A stretch of DNA of 64,000 bases from positions 476,495,508 to 476,559,507 of the forward strand of contig NC_081405.1 in assembly GCF_030272615.1 (NCBI RefSeq), in the 5' to 3' direction. The position numbers were made by a program, and so were the translations under genes. Shown here in pieces: positions 36,696 to 49,391 of the stretch. Below the pieces are notes generated by a model. It made no database searches, was not told where the DNA came from, and saw only the letters and a list, made by a program, of their open reading frames with translations. Within the stretch, counting starts at the first letter, position 1. Each line of letters begins with the position of its first letter. Origin of the DNA: Cryptomeria japonica. Lineage: Eukaryota > Streptophyta > Pinopsida > Cupressales > Cupressaceae.

Positions 36696-39274
36696 TTTTT
36701 AGTTGCTACTCTATAAATGTATCACTATTTAGATTTATTTTCCTCCAATTAATAAAATGACATACAGTAATAAATTAACACAGCAACTATATTAACCCAG
36801 GAAAACATTTAAATCAACCTAGAGAAAGGCATATTAAGCCTATTTAACCATTTATTGAATTTGTAAATAGACCAACCTTTTTTTTTTTTCAATTTACAAG
36901 AAGGAATAAAATGAACTTATATTTTTCTATATGACAAGATTACAACAAATATCATTTTAGTAACTATAGGAACTTGATAAAAAAATAATACACATTCTTT
37001 TACAAAGGTAAATCAATAAAATAAAGCAGTTCTTTATAACATACTTAGTTTACAATGTAGGTAACAAATACAAGGAGTTTGAAAACCCTTCTAGTTTCTC
37101 CTTTCCTTTGAGAGAGGACTTTCAAATAAAATACAAACATTTCTTTACTCTTGGAAAATAAATACATCATTGGTTTTTTCTTTACAAAGATACAATAATA
37201 AATACAACATTTTTTTAATCTTTTCTGCAACATCAGTAACAACCAGCAACTAATTTCTTCTTCTTTTCCTTCCCATCCCAAGCAACCTGCAAATAGAATA
37301 AAAAGTCTGACCATGGAGTTCTCACCTCCCAGCCTAGGCTTACTAGAAGCCACCCACGAGCTTGGAGAACCAAGCACTAGACGGGTCACAAACAAACAAT
37401 CCACAACAAGCAAATAGGCAAACACTCAACAAACATTTTCCCAACCCAAGCTACACTTTCACCACAACTTGTGATGATTTTTCCACGAGTGGAAGTGGAC
37501 CAAATACCATTGGGGAGACTGCAAGCATGGAACAACTCAAGCCACCTCATGGCAACCAAAATACAACAAAATACATCTCCACACCCTTATGGCCCCCAAA
37601 AGCATATAAGCCATATCTTCTCCCCTTATGACCCCCAAATGCATACACAAGGCTATGCAGCAAGAGTCCCAAAGAACACCCTTGAGATCACTCTCCATAA
37701 AGGAGAGCCTCTCACCCAAGGCTGTCATAGTTCTTCCACCCCAAGACCATCCTACTCTCCCAAGAGTAGAAGGCCTTGGACACTCCCAATACAAGAAACA
37801 TCAAAAGAAACAAAGGAAGGAAATTTACATCTTTCTTCTACAAAGCAAAATACATATACACATCTTTTTCATACAAGCTTTTTTCCAACACAAACATATA
37901 CAACATAAGCAAAAGAAGTAAGAACCAACCTTAATCTACCAAAAGGTTTGATAGACTTAGTTGGGGATGAGCAGCCCAAATCCACACAAACTCTTCACCA
38001 ACACTTCACCAAAGATTCTATCCTACAACTATTCTTTCAAAAATTGAATAATCTCCAATAATGGAGAGTGGGTGATTACTGACTAAGTCCCTAATCCTTG
38101 CCTAAGAAGGCCTCTCTCACTCTTCCCAACCCCTTGGGTAAAGTGAGAGTTCCCATTGGTTGTTCTTCCCAACCTCTTACATGTTGCTAAAATTGGAAAG
38201 GGAAAATGTAAGAGATGATGGGGAAGAGAGTCTGACACCAAAAGGGAAGGTTGTCTATCCTAGGAGGAACCTTCTAAGTTGCATTTTCGCTCACCTTGGG
38301 AAAACCAATTTTTTAGGTGACTAAACAGTCACATGGGAGTAGGCACATATTTAAAAATACCCCTAACCCATAGGTATACCCTTTGGACCTTTGGAAAATC
38401 CCTAAAACTGACCCTAGGAGTCCATTTGACCCCTTAGAAACCGAACTGAAGTTAACCTACGGGTCAAACCTGAGTTGACCACTCCCAAGACTCCCTACCC
38501 AAGGCAAATTTGGGACCACACTCATATGTTTGAATGGCTTTGGTAGAAACAAAACTCCCTCCAAGGGACAAGTCAAAATCAATGACACTAATCAGCACGT
38601 GTCAAGTGACACAATAAAATACAATATAAAAATCACACATGGAATTTGTTTCTCCTAGGATTACATAATTTAATAAAATCAATTTAACACACATGCATCA
38701 TTTACTTTCAAAAATAAAATACAATACAAATGGGGTGTTGTCTCTCCAAATAGACAACCCCTGGCTTAATAAACGTACATAGGTCTAGGTTTGGTTCTCC
38801 ATATTATTTCCATGGTCACATGGATAATTTTCTTGCGCATCTCAATTAACACATTAGTAATTCCAAATAACCACAAATATATTATTAAACACATGAATTC
38901 TAAATACACATCAAACACTCATACAATTAACAGTAATAAATAAATATCTCATATATTCCAATTGATTCGACATAAGCAATTATCATAGCCCTCAAAATTG
39001 ATCCATTCATATTATAAGCATCCTATTTCTATCATCAAGATGAAGTCCTGCAAATCCAATAATGACATACATCATTTCAAAGTAATTCTATTCTAGCAAC
39101 ATTTAAAGTTTCGTATTCATAATGCATAAAAATGAAACATCAATATACGTAAATGTGATCCAAATCATGGAATCATATAAGTTCTAAATCCATAATGCAT
39201 AAAATAAAGCATCCATAATAGTCTAAATATGAAAATAACAGAAATGTCAGGATGAGTTGGGGTAGGGCCTCACA
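34874..39274 (-). repeat. G3 5' LTR (4.40 kb)
   Basis: Partner of 25678-29950. It differs by loss of about 93 bp at 35534 (between short AAGT repeats), a longer G tract (about 35824-35846), a different microsatellite (36179-36358) and about 80 bp unique to this copy after the microsatellite (36359-36440). Confidence 0.93.
36179..36358. repeat. mixed AT/ATGT/(CA)n microsatellite in G3 5' LTR
   Basis: AT and ATGT units followed by about 25 CA units and a final AT run. It is allelic in position to the pure (AT)n at 26999-27124. Confidence 0.95.
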
Positions 39275-39493
39275 TTAAACAAGCCCTTAGAGCACGATAT
39301 GCTAGATTGGACATGTATTTGATGAAATTAGGATTTTGTAAAGGTACAATTGATATTAATTTGTATTTCAAGATTGATAATGATAACATTTTGATTGTTG
39401 AAGTTTTTGTTGATGATATTATTTTTGGAGGAGATGATGATTTGAGTAAGAAGTTTGTTGATAATATGAAAAAAGAATTTGAGATGTCTATGA
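39275..39493 (+). pseudogene. Copia-A reverse transcriptase, middle part
   Basis: Continues motif KLYGLK from 25677 after the TTAAA duplication, with the following QAL block in place of the usual QAP. It holds LDMYLMKLGFCKGTIDINLYF and the catalytic VFVDDIIFGG, which is intact near 39405. It ends at EMSMM where the solo LTR enters; TATGA is duplicated (39489-39493 and 40734-40738). Confidence 0.9.
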
Positions 39494-40733
39494 TGTTGGA
39501 GATTGTTGGTCATTGTTGCCGCTAGGATATGTTGTTGTTATTGATGTCAACATGTTCCTGTTATTTTCTCGAGTGTGTTTGGGAAGATCTTATGATCCGG
39601 TTTTGCAGTTTTGTCTAGTTGATCACTATTTTGTAGAGTTCAGTATTTCCTCCAGTGTGATCAGATCTGGTGCTAAGATTTTGGGATATTGTTTGGGATG
39701 GTCTTGTGTATTGTCATTTCAGATGGATCATGATTTTGGTTCTCTGCAAGTTATCTTTCCTCATGACAGTTGCTGATTAGTTGTGTTCTTGAGTTTCAAA
39801 CGTTGACAGATGAAAATTTGATAAGTGGTTGTTGGTGCAGCTATTTTTGATGATTATTACGTGCTTTTTGGTGTTTCCTAGTTGTGTCTTATCTATTTTG
39901 ATGATCCACATTGATCTTTGTCTAATTTTTTGGTGGTTTTAATGAACTGGTGATGATTTTCATGTTATCCAGTGTTTTTGGTAGTGTAGCGCATTGCGGT
40001 TGATCTTGGTGTGATTTCTAGTGGATCTGAGCATTTGGGAATTTGAATTAGGTCCATGTTATGTCATGTAAATAATTATATTGGTTCAGTGGTCAATCTT
40101 TGTATCGTGTGATGTAATTTTATAATTTTGAGTTGAGGGTTTAGTCGACCTTGCTGTCAAGATTGATGAATTGTATATATAGGTGATATTGTCATGTAAT
40201 TTAGGAGTTGATATTGTGTCTGCATTATCAAAGAGAGGTTTTTGTGTGATCAAGTGATTAATCCTTTAGTGTTGTGATTGAGGAGAGATTGGTGTTGCTG
40301 AGTAGACAACTGTGCTTAACTGGAACTATAATAAGGCATTTGGAGATGCTATTCTTTCAGTTCATTTCTTCTAGATTGTAGTTCAAATATTATTGTAAGT
40401 CAGCGGGACATCCCTGAGGGTTGTAGCCTTTTAGGTCATTGTATTTGAGCAGTGATCTCTAGGAAGTGTGCTTGAATGCATGTGCATTCCCCATTGTAAT
40501 ATTTTCACATACTACTACAGAGTATCATCTTACTATGGGTAGTTTCCCACCGTGGTTTTTCCCTTAACCGGGTTTTCCACATCAAAATTGTGGTGTGGTG
40601 TGTTGTGCCATTAATTTTCTTATCTTTATTGTTATTGTAGTTTATCAGATCTATTTTTTGTGATTAAGTTTGTAGATCAGGTGAAGATTGATTCACCCCC
40701 CCTCTTAGTCTTCCTTCTTTTTTTTTGCTAACA
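39494..40733 (+). mobile_element. solo LTR of a Copia-A-like family (1,240 bp)
   Basis: Begins TGTTGGAGATTG, ends TTGCTAACA and is flanked by TATGA on both sides, so it is a complete solo LTR left by LTR-LTR recombination. It shares with Copia-A the GATATGTTGTTGTTATTGATG start, a TATA motif (40174-40181), the block CATGTGCATTCCCCATTGTA (about 40480) and the ATTCACCCCCCCTCTTAG tract (about 40691), but it is a distinct family. Confidence 0.92.
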
Positions 40734-40738
40734 TATGA

Positions 40739-41604
40739 TAGGAGAGATGAAATTCTTTCTAGGATTGCAAATTACATAGATTAACAAAGGAATCTTCATA
40801 TCACAATCTAAGTATGTGAAGGAATTGTTAAAGAAGTTTGAGTTAGATGATTCCAAACCTGTTGGAACTCCTATGGTGACTGGTTGTAAGATGTCAAAAG
40901 ATGATGAATCTTCAAAGGCTAACTAGACCTTGTATAGATTTATGATTGGTATAATGCTATATTTGACTCAGACTAGACCTGACATTATGAGTGTTGTATG
41001 TCTTGTTGCCAGATTTCAAGATGATCTGAAGGAAATTCATGTTACTACTATGAAGAGGATATTTAGATATTTGAAGGGAATAGTTGATTATGGTTTGTGG
41101 TATCTGAAGAATGATGATTTCACTTTAAATGCTTATACTGATGCTGATTGGGTAGGTGATGTTGATGACCGAAAGGGAACTACCAATGGACCATTCTTTT
41201 TGGGAAAGAAGTTGGTTGCATGGACAAGTAAGAAACAAGATGCTATTTCTTTATCTATTGTAGAAGCTAAATACATTGTTGCTGCTAGCAATTGTACTCA
41301 AGTTGTTTGGGTGAAGCAGATGTTGAAGGATATTAGAGTTATTTATAATGAGCCTACTGTTATATATTGTGATAATTCCAGTGTTACCAATATTTTTAAG
41401 AATCTAGTGTTGCATTCTAAGACAAAACATATATCAATTAAGTTTCACTTTCTAAGAGAGAAAGTCAGTGATAAGGAAGTCAGATTGCAATATGTGCCTA
41501 AAAAGGAATATATTGCAAATATCTCTACTAAGCCTTTTCTTGTAGAAATATTTGTATATCTTAGAGAGAATTTAGGGGTGATTGCCCCTCCTACTATGAA
41601 CTAG
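40739..41604 (+). pseudogene. Copia-A RT end and RNase H
   Basis: Resumes at IGEMKFFLGLQIT, then FISQSKYVKELLKKF and TPMVTGCK. RNase H follows: RPDIMSVVC, YLKGIVDYGLWY, YTDADWVGDVDDRK (catalytic Asp), VEAKYIVAASNCTQVVW (Glu) and TKHISIKFHFLRE. It ends at a TAG (41602-41604) after APPTMN. Stops are a TAG at 40777, the same codon as in Copia-D at 50217, and one at about 40924. From 40930 the frame is open to the end. The natural C-terminus is close to that of Copia-C and Copia-D. Confidence 0.9.
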
Positions 41605-41979
41605 ATGCATTGAGTTGAATCAATCTGGTGGACTTCATTGTCTTATCCTATTATTCGGATTGATGAGTTTGTGTTGTTGCTCTAGGGGAGTAGTCAGTGT
41701 GTGTTTTAGTTGTTCAGATTTGTGAGTTTATCCTAAGGGAGAGAGGTTGTCCATATTAGAGGGAGTGATTAATGATTTGTATGTATCTTTGGTATCACTA
41801 TCAAAGGGGGAGAAGAGAATGTGAAAAACCTTCAAGTATTCTTGAGTTGATTGTCAAAGGGGGAGCAAAGGGGAGTTGATCCTTATGATCTCAAAGGGAG
41901 ACAGCTGGTTGTTGATTTATTTCTTTGCATTGATTTCTTTTCACATTCATATTTTTCCATCAAATCCAAAGGGGGATAT
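41605..41979 (+). promoter_or_regulatory. Copia-A 3' untranslated region with four PPT-like tracts
   Basis: CAAAGGGGGAG-type tracts occur near 41804, 41857 (followed by AAAGGGGAG at about 41869) and 41892 (shorter), and the true polypurine tract AAAGGGGGATAT (41968-41979) abuts the 3' LTR. No coding sequence is seen. Confidence 0.8.
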
Positions 41980-43344
41980 TGTTGGATATTAGAGTTGTTG
42001 GGATATGTTGTTTTCATTGATGTCAACATAATCCCATGTTGCAGTGAACTGGTGTATTGCAAAGAGTTGGTTTTGGTGATATGTTGTAGTTATGCTGATG
42101 CAATTTATTGGGTTTTGAGATGCCTATCTCTAATTGATTCAGTATGAGTTTCATGATGCTATGAGTTGATCTGGTTGAGTTATGAGGTCCAGTATGTGAA
42201 CTATTTTTTTGGTGTTCAATGTTGGAGAAATACAACAACTCTGGCTAGTATTTGATCTATATTTCTCTATAATGATTATATCTTGAGTTGTGAATTTTGG
42301 AGTGTTTGGGATATTCATGTGTGTCTTCAAATTGGATGGTTCATGATTTGGCACTTCCCAAGCATATCTTTCAGTTTGTCAGTTGGTGTTCTTGAGCTTT
42401 GGTGATGTAGTAATGATGAATCTTGTTATTTGAGTTGTTGTGGTGATTGCAGTGGAATTAACAATACTTTTTGATGTTCTTTAATCATGCTCTATGCATT
42501 TTGGTGGTCTGTGTTAACCGTGGTGCACGTTAATGAATATTTTATTGGTTTGGTGGTATTCTTCATGTTATGCAACATATTTGGTGGTGTAGCATGTTGC
42601 AGATGATCTTGGCAAATTATTTGGTCGTGTAGTGTGTTTGAGGATTTGATTTGGGTCCTTGCTATGTCAACAATGACACTATATTGGTCCAATTGTGGAT
42701 TTATGTATCATGTGATGTAATTTTGTAATTAGGTCTTAAAGGTTTAACCAACCTTAAGGTTAAGGTTGATGAATTGTATAAATAAGCATTGTGATCATGT
42801 TAGTTGTATGTCTGTGAGTTCCTGCATATGTCTACGAGTTGTATGAGGTTATTACATGTGTGAACAAGTGAATTTATTGTTCGAAAGTGTGGAAGAGAAG
42901 AGAAGAGTTTTTATGCAAACAGTGTGCTTAACCGGTTATGTAATTAGGCATTTGGAGATGCTATTCTTTTAGTTCATGTAATCCGGATTGTTGTCCAATC
43001 TTTGTAAGGTAGTGAGCCTTCTTCAGGGTTGTATCCCTTCTTGTTTTTGAGCACTGAGCTCTAGACAATGTGCCTGAATGCATGTGCATTCCCCATTGTA
43101 ATATTTATACATACTATTGCATAGTCTCATCTTATTGTGGGTAGGTTCCCACCATGGTTTTTCCCTTAACCATGTTTTCCACCTCAAAAATCCTTGTGTT
43201 ATGTGTGTTGTTGATGTGGTTTTTATCCTTGCTATTATTGTTCTTAAACATATCTAAAGTTGAGATTAATTTGGTTAAGTTTGGTGAAAACAAATTCACC
43301 CCCCCTCTCATTTTTCCTATATTGTTATTGTCCTGGTGTCAACA
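41980..43344 (+). repeat. Copia-A 3' LTR
   Basis: 1,365 bp, begins TGTTGGATATTAG and ends GTGTCAACA; followed by CTTCC (43345-43349), the target duplication. TATA box at 42777-42784. Confidence 0.93.
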
Positions 43345-44470
43345 CTTCCCTTAAAAAACTGGCTGCTCTTTATAGTCCTAGTTTTCACATCTCAGATAAG
43401 AGTGGATATAATGGTAATGGTTGTGGTGCACATGAATAAGGGATAAAAGTTCCTTTAGAGAATAATTTTTGTGAAACATCTTTTTGACTTGGATACAATC
43501 CCTTTAAACCCACCAAAACCTCTAAAAGACCATCCTTTAATGACAATGTCATATTCTCTTCTAATTCACTTTCATTACTACACCTCAAATACATTGTTTT
43601 TGATTCTGATTTACCTTCCTTGGATATCTTTTCTATTGATGATCCCTTGGCTGATTTTTTAAGAGTTTATGGTCTTCCTTGATATCATCATAATCATGAA
43701 AATCCCTATTGTTTAAATGTTGAAGCTTACATCTGGGAAAGAAACTAAATTAAGTAATGATAATGATGAGATGATACATGAATTTATCCGATGGATGTTC
43801 CCCAAAAAAGTAATCTTCTTGTGAGTGATACCATTGATGTTAAAATAGATCCTTGTAATGAATAAAAGATCATAAAGATTAGGAAATGCTTAAGTGATGA
43901 ACAAAAAGAATATTTTATCTTATTACAAGAATTCCCCAAGATATTTGCTTGGATTTATTCCTTTATGCCTGGCATTGATCGTAAAATGGTCATTCACAAT
44001 TTTGGATTGATTCTTAATGTTAAACCTATGAAGCAAAGGATTAGGAAAATGAATCCCAAAATAGCTTTGCTTGTTAAAGCTAAAATTTAAAAACTTCTAG
44101 AAGCTGGCTTTATTTTCTCTATTGATTATTCCCCTTGGATTTTGAATATTGTTGCCATTTCTAAACCTGATAATAAGATTAGAATGTGCACTGATTTTCA
44201 AGATCTCAATAAATCTTCTTTGAAGGATGATTTTACACTTATGAACATTGATATGATAGTAGATTGTACTACCAATCATTATTTGTTATCCTTTATGGAT
44301 GGTTTCTCTAGATGCAATCAAATATTTATTAATACTCAAGATCAATTCAAAACTACTTTCACCACTCCTTGGGGTAGGTTTCAGGTTATGATGCCTTTTG
44401 GGCTGAAAAACATTGGTGCTACCTATTAATGTGTTATGAATCTCATTTTTCATGATTATAGGCATAAGAT
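43345..44470 (+). pseudogene. G1 reverse transcriptase, first part
   Basis: G1 resumes after Copia-A. The first about 500 bp are a degraded protease-RT linker. From about 43900 the RT is readable across frames: the PKIFAW region, KPMKQRIRKMNP, KPDNKIRMCTDFQDLN (fingers), then LSFMDGFSRCNQIFI (motif A; Asp of MDG present), TPWGRFQVMMPFGLKN and a stop where many relatives have Gln or Arg. Many in-frame stops are present before 44140. It is cut at 44471 by a solo LTR inside the HDYRHKI block. Confidence 0.8.
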
Positions 44471-45748
44471 TGTTGAATGGTTGAAAGGTCCGGAATACTA
44501 AGAGGGGGGGTGAATCAATATTCCCACAACAATAAAACTTTTCATTGATTTTGACCTTAGTAATTAATCTTATCAGCATGAAACAACAAATGAAGAATAA
44601 ATGGAAAACATAATAATAAGATAGACACTAGATTTTTATACGTGGACAATCCAAATGGGAAAAACCACAGAGAGGGTTAACTCTCAGGATAATATAACTA
44701 GTTATATGTTGTTTTACAAAAGGGTGGCTCATTTCCAAATGGTTCACTACCCGAGTACAACATGACTCATTATCAGAATGCTCACTACAATAGAAATAAT
44801 TGAACTGAAGAAAATTGCATCTCCAAATGCATGAGGTCAGTTCCAAGATATGCTTAGATATCAAAACAACTTATAGCAGATCCGATGAGGGATCTCCACA
44901 ACACTTTCTCCAATCTATCAACACAACTTCTTCCAACAGCTTGCGACAAATCCAGTTAGGGATTACTGCAACACTGTAACTGCACTCGCACTCTCCACAC
45001 TTTTCTCTTACACACACATCATACATTACACTCTACTACTCACATGTATTCACTCTCTTTCCTTATACACCTCACATATGTGTACACACACACATTGGTA
45101 AGCACATACACCAAGATATTATGTTAGCCAAGCACACAAGGTTTATAAAAAAAATGCATTTCTTGAATCAATACACTACTCAAATATTCCTTGACCAAAA
45201 CAGGGCAACCAAGTCGACCATCACTGATCTTCTACACGCTTCCTTTTTTTAATTACCAGAACACACACTTCGATTACCAGAGAAAAACAAAGGTTTGTTG
45301 GACCTAAAGACACAAGCCCATAAATACAAACTCTAATCTTAACAACTTCCACTTTCAAGATACGAATGCCATAGATTTCAGAGCATACAATTCTTAGATC
45401 ATATTGTAATACAAACATATACAAACATCTAGATAGCAATTCAATGATCACAACTAATACCAACACTTGATACAAAAGGAAAAGCTCACCCATGACTAGT
45501 AGAAAACTAGATTCTAGATCAAAGGATCTTACAAAAATTACGCATGTAAACCATACATACCTCGCCACTCAATATCAAATACATACCTATCTTCCACTAT
45601 TGCTCAACATCTCATATATACCCGACTTCCATTACTACTTAATGTTACATACATACCTAACTTCCACTATTGCTCAACATCACATACATTAGGTCCTAAC
45701 CAGATCACAAGGTTTGACATCAATGACAACATTCACACAAGTCTAACA
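44471..45748 (-). mobile_element. solo LTR in G1 reverse transcriptase (1,278 bp)
   Basis: Begins TGTTGAATGG, ends TCTAACA; flanks are AAGAT and AATAT, a target duplication with one mismatch. Near its left end it carries ACTAAGAGGGGGGGTGAATC, the reverse complement of the CACCCCCCCTCTTAGT tract seen near the 3' end of + strand Copia LTRs, so it lies on the - strand. No internal region is present, so it is a solo LTR. Confidence 0.82.
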
Positions 45749-47373
45749 AATATTTTCTAATATTATGTTAATGATATCTTAGATAAGTCTATTTATCACC
45801 AAGACAATGTTAAGATGCTTCATCAAATCTTCAAAAGTACAACATGTGCTTGAACCCCTGAAAAATGTGTTTTGGGTGTGGATAGTGGAAAACTATTAGG
45901 GTTCATAGTGTCACATTGTGGTATTAAGGTGGATACAAAGAAAATAGATGTCATAGTTAGAATGCCACCTCCTTGATATATCTCTCAATAATGAAGCTTA
46001 CAAGGAAAGCTTCAAGCCATTCGTAAGTTTATTTCATAGCTTGTATATCAAAGTTTCCCTTTTACTCAATTTATTAAGAAGGATACCACCTTTCGATGGA
46101 ATGTGTATTGTCAACAATCTTTTAAGGATCTAAAACATTTTTGGCTAATCCTCCTATCTTGCAACCTACCATTCCTACATAACCTTCCTTCTTTATGTTG
46201 CCACTTCCTCTCACACTCTCATAGCTTTATTGGCACAACATAATAGTGATGGTAAAAAATGCCTAGTTTATTATATAATCCACACTTTACACAATTATGA
46301 GGTCTGATATATTGTGATAGAAAGGCAATGTTTTTCTCTTGTTTTTGCAACTCAAAAGTTGAGACATTATATTTTGAATGCTAAGACTCATGTCATCATC
46401 AAATTTGATCCTTTAAAACATCTTTTTTTTAAAAACTGATCTTTCAAGACACTTAGCAAAATGGGTTATGATGTTAATAGAATTTGACCTCCAATTTGTT
46501 TCTCAAAAAGCAATTTTAAAAGGACAAGCTTTAATTGACCATTTGGCTGATGCACCTTCTCCTCTTACCTTACCTAATCAAGAACCCTTTCTTGATGATT
46601 TTGTCCTTCCTATTGATATTGATAGGACATGGGAATTATACTTTGATGGATCTAAGTGCCGAACTGGTTTAGGAGCTGGTGTTATTTTAACACTTCCTTT
46701 AGGAAAACCAACTCCTTTATCCTATCATGTCAATTTCCTTTGTACTAACAATATCACTGAGTATGAGCCCTTATTGCTAGTCTCAAACTTGGCTTTATTC
46801 CAAAATGTTCAACGCTTGTGTATCTATGCTAACTCACAGTTGATTATAAGGCAAGTTACGAGAACTTATGAAGCTAAACAAGATAAATTTTCACAATATC
46901 ATGACATGGCCTTATCAATTTTAGATAAATTCACTTCTTACACCATGCAATCTATTCCTCAAAAAGACAATCAAAATATGGATGCGATGGAAAGTGTAGC
47001 TTCCCTCATATCCCTTGAAGATCCTACGATGGATTATCAGTTCACTAATCATAATATTTCTCCTCCTACTATTACTAATAATTCTAGTGACATGACTTGT
47101 TGTTATGCTTTAGATTCTAATGAATGGTACTCTCATATCTTACAATATTTGACTGATGGCACTTTTCCAAATTCTACAAGAAAAAATGCTAGGGCTAGAA
47201 CTTGAAAGTTGGTTGTACAATACATTATCCTTTCTAATTTCCTTTATAGAAGAGGTTATAATGGTCTTCTATTTTGTTGTCTCAACAAAACTGAGATTCC
47301 TATTTCTCTTGAGGAGACACATTCAAGTGATTGTGGGGCCCATTTTGGTGGTAAATCTTTGGTTCAAAGTTTG
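45749..47373 (+). pseudogene. G1 RT end, RNase H and start of integrase
   Basis: The RT catalytic motif reads YVNDI near 45765 instead of YVDD, so a metal-binding Asp is lost. VDSGKLLGFIVS follows, then degraded thumb and connection with many stops. From 46468 a clean frame gives a Tat-type RNase H: WELYFDGSKCRTGLGAGVIL (Asp), NNITEYEP (Glu) and IYANSQLIIRQ, where relatives have Asp (DSQL), so a second catalytic residue is lost. After a TGA at about 47203 the frame changes to the integrase zinc finger (ETHSSDCGAHFGGKSL), which has the His pair. The Cys pair is missing because an LTR starts at 47374. Confidence 0.85.
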
Positions 47374-47628
47374 TGTAGCATCCTAAAATTGCACCCTTGT
47401 ACAATTTTGACTGTGTTTGGGTCCCTACCTTAGTGTTTGCATCCCTATGCCTGACTGGGACCCGATTCTTCTCATATCACTCAAGTATGACTACATTTTT
47501 TACTTTTGCATCAATATGGCACCTTGTCTTAGCCCTAAATTGGGGTAGGACTAGAGCACCACACTTTGGTGCTCCCTAATTGGGCCCCTTTTCAAACCCA
47601 TTTTTCTATTTCAAATTTGAGTTGGACA
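47374..47628 (+). repeat. G2 Gypsy LTR, left part
   Basis: Starts TGTAGCATCCTAAAATTGCA exactly where the G1 integrase stops. It aligns with the LTR at 55357 (GCACCC, CTTAGCCC-AATTGGGGTAGGA and so on) and more distantly with the G1 5' LTR. Copia-D interrupts it at 47629, and it resumes at 55014. Whether it belongs to a separate insertion or is the G1 3' LTR joined by a deletion is open. Confidence 0.75.
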
Positions 47629-49043
47629 TGTTGGCAATAATGCAGTAAACTAAGAGGGGGGTGAATCAGTTTGCACCAAAACTATTGCAACTTAAACCGC
47701 AATTCAAATCTGATAATGAATAGTTAAAGAATTAAACAAAATCACATCAATAACACACATAACACCAAGATTTTTTATGTGAAAAAATTGCTTAAGGGAA
47801 AAACCTTGATGGGAACCTACCCACAATGTGATAATACCTTGTTAGGAGTAAATGTGAATATTATAATGGGAATGCAGACTACCTAGAGGTCATTGCTTAA
47901 GATAAGAAACCTAGAAAGGCTACAACCTTAAGGGAAGGCTCACTGCCTTATAGGAAGTCTCACTAACTTACAAAAATATTTAGACTACAATCTGAATCAT
48001 ATGAATTATGAAAATAACATCTCCATATGCTTGAGTACAGTTCCAGTTAAGCACACAGTCTACTCTACACCACTTCTCTTCTTCTTCACACTTCTAAAAG
48101 ATCAAATCATTTATTTGCACATCCAACTCAATCATTCACTCACATATACAATGCATACACTCGTAGACATACATCTTACATAATTATTATATATATTTAT
48201 ACAAACCCTCAACCCATGAAATAGAGGTCCGCTAAAAATTCAATACAAATTAAAAAATAATATCCTTACATGCTACAACAATACATATGGAATAAAAAAA
48301 TGTTGGCTAAGATATAGTTTGGACCCAAATCAATACCGTGAATATGAAACACCTCCAACAATTATGCCTCGATCATCTGCAACATGCTACAACCACCAAG
48401 AATTTTGCATAATACGAAGAACATCAGCGAATAAGGAAAATCTTCAATAATACACACAATGATCAATGTGGACCATCAATAAGCATAAAATACAATCTAG
48501 AGACATTTGCAAGCAACTTTAATTGCATCATAATGACCGCAACAATTTAGATCACCAAAATCGTCATCATCTTTCTATCGAGGCACAAGAACATCAATAT
48601 AACTGACTGTCAACCTGAAAGATTTTCTTGTGGATATCCAAATCATGAAACAAAGTAACTGAGGACACACATCAACATCTAAAACACATTCCACTCATAT
48701 TCAACCAAAGATATAGCAATTCTAGACCAATACATAGCACAAACCAGAATACCAAATAACACGAACAACTACATAACATCCCAATACCAGATCTCATAAC
48801 TCGATCAAATCATCATGTAAACTTCTACAAATGGGAATAAACCATCTACAAACAACATAACAAAAACCCTTTAAACCGCATCAGCTCATCTGCAATACAC
48901 AGGCTAAACCAACTCATCCAATCAAACTGCAACATTGGAATACACAGAAGAAAACTTTCCAATTGTCTCCTCATCAACAATCTCCACATATGTCGACATC
49001 AATGAAAATATATCAATAACAACATATCAACCAATATCAAACA
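47629..49043 (-). repeat. Copia-D 3' LTR
   Basis: 1,415 bp; contains the AAGAGGGGGGTGAATCAG tract (about 47652), the block AGGGAAAAACC (about 47797) and a TATA motif on the - strand (48194-48201). Confidence 0.9.
48194..48201 (-). promoter_or_regulatory. TATA box in Copia-D LTR
   Basis: TATTTATA on the + strand; kept at 54178-54185 in the partner LTR. It lies in the same relative place as the TATA of Copia-A. Confidence 0.55.
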
Positions 49044-49230
49044 ATATTCCCCTTTGGCATTGATGGCAACATATGAATGTGAAAAACAGTCAATGCAAAG
49101 AAAGAAATAAACTCTCAATAATTTCCCTCAAAATCACAAGAATCAGCTCCCCCTTTGACAAGCAATTAAATCTTAAAATCCTCTACTCTCTTACAGAGTT
49201 TTTCACATGCTTCTCTCCCCCTTTGACATC
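49044..49230 (-). promoter_or_regulatory. Copia-D polypurine tract and two PPT-like copies
   Basis: TTCCCCTTTGGCATTGATGG (about 49048) adjoins the LTR. Further CCCCCTTTGACA copies lie at about 49150 and 49216. Read on the - strand they are AAAGGGG(G) tracts. Confidence 0.75.
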
Positions 49231-49391
49231 AATGACAAAGGCCCAGGAATCAAGCTTCTCTCCCCACAAATCTGAACATTGAACAACCAACACTAATACT
49301 GACTACTCCCCTTGAGTAGCAGCCTCACTCATCAATTTGGAGCATAAAATACCTCTATGAATTTCACCAGAATAAGGTAAATCCATGCACC

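Noticed and set aside
28036-37921. Open frames at 28036-28595 and 37362-37921 that are nearly identical, suggesting a conserved gene
   Set aside because: They lie at the same place in the two G3 LTRs. Their similarity follows from LTR duplication, not from selection on a protein; both strands and several frames are open there.
47374-47628. Simple annotation of this LTR as the G1 3' LTR
   Set aside because: It differs strongly from the G1 5' LTR, far more than other LTR pairs here, and it starts inside the integrase zinc finger with the rest of integrase missing. Kept as an alternative only.
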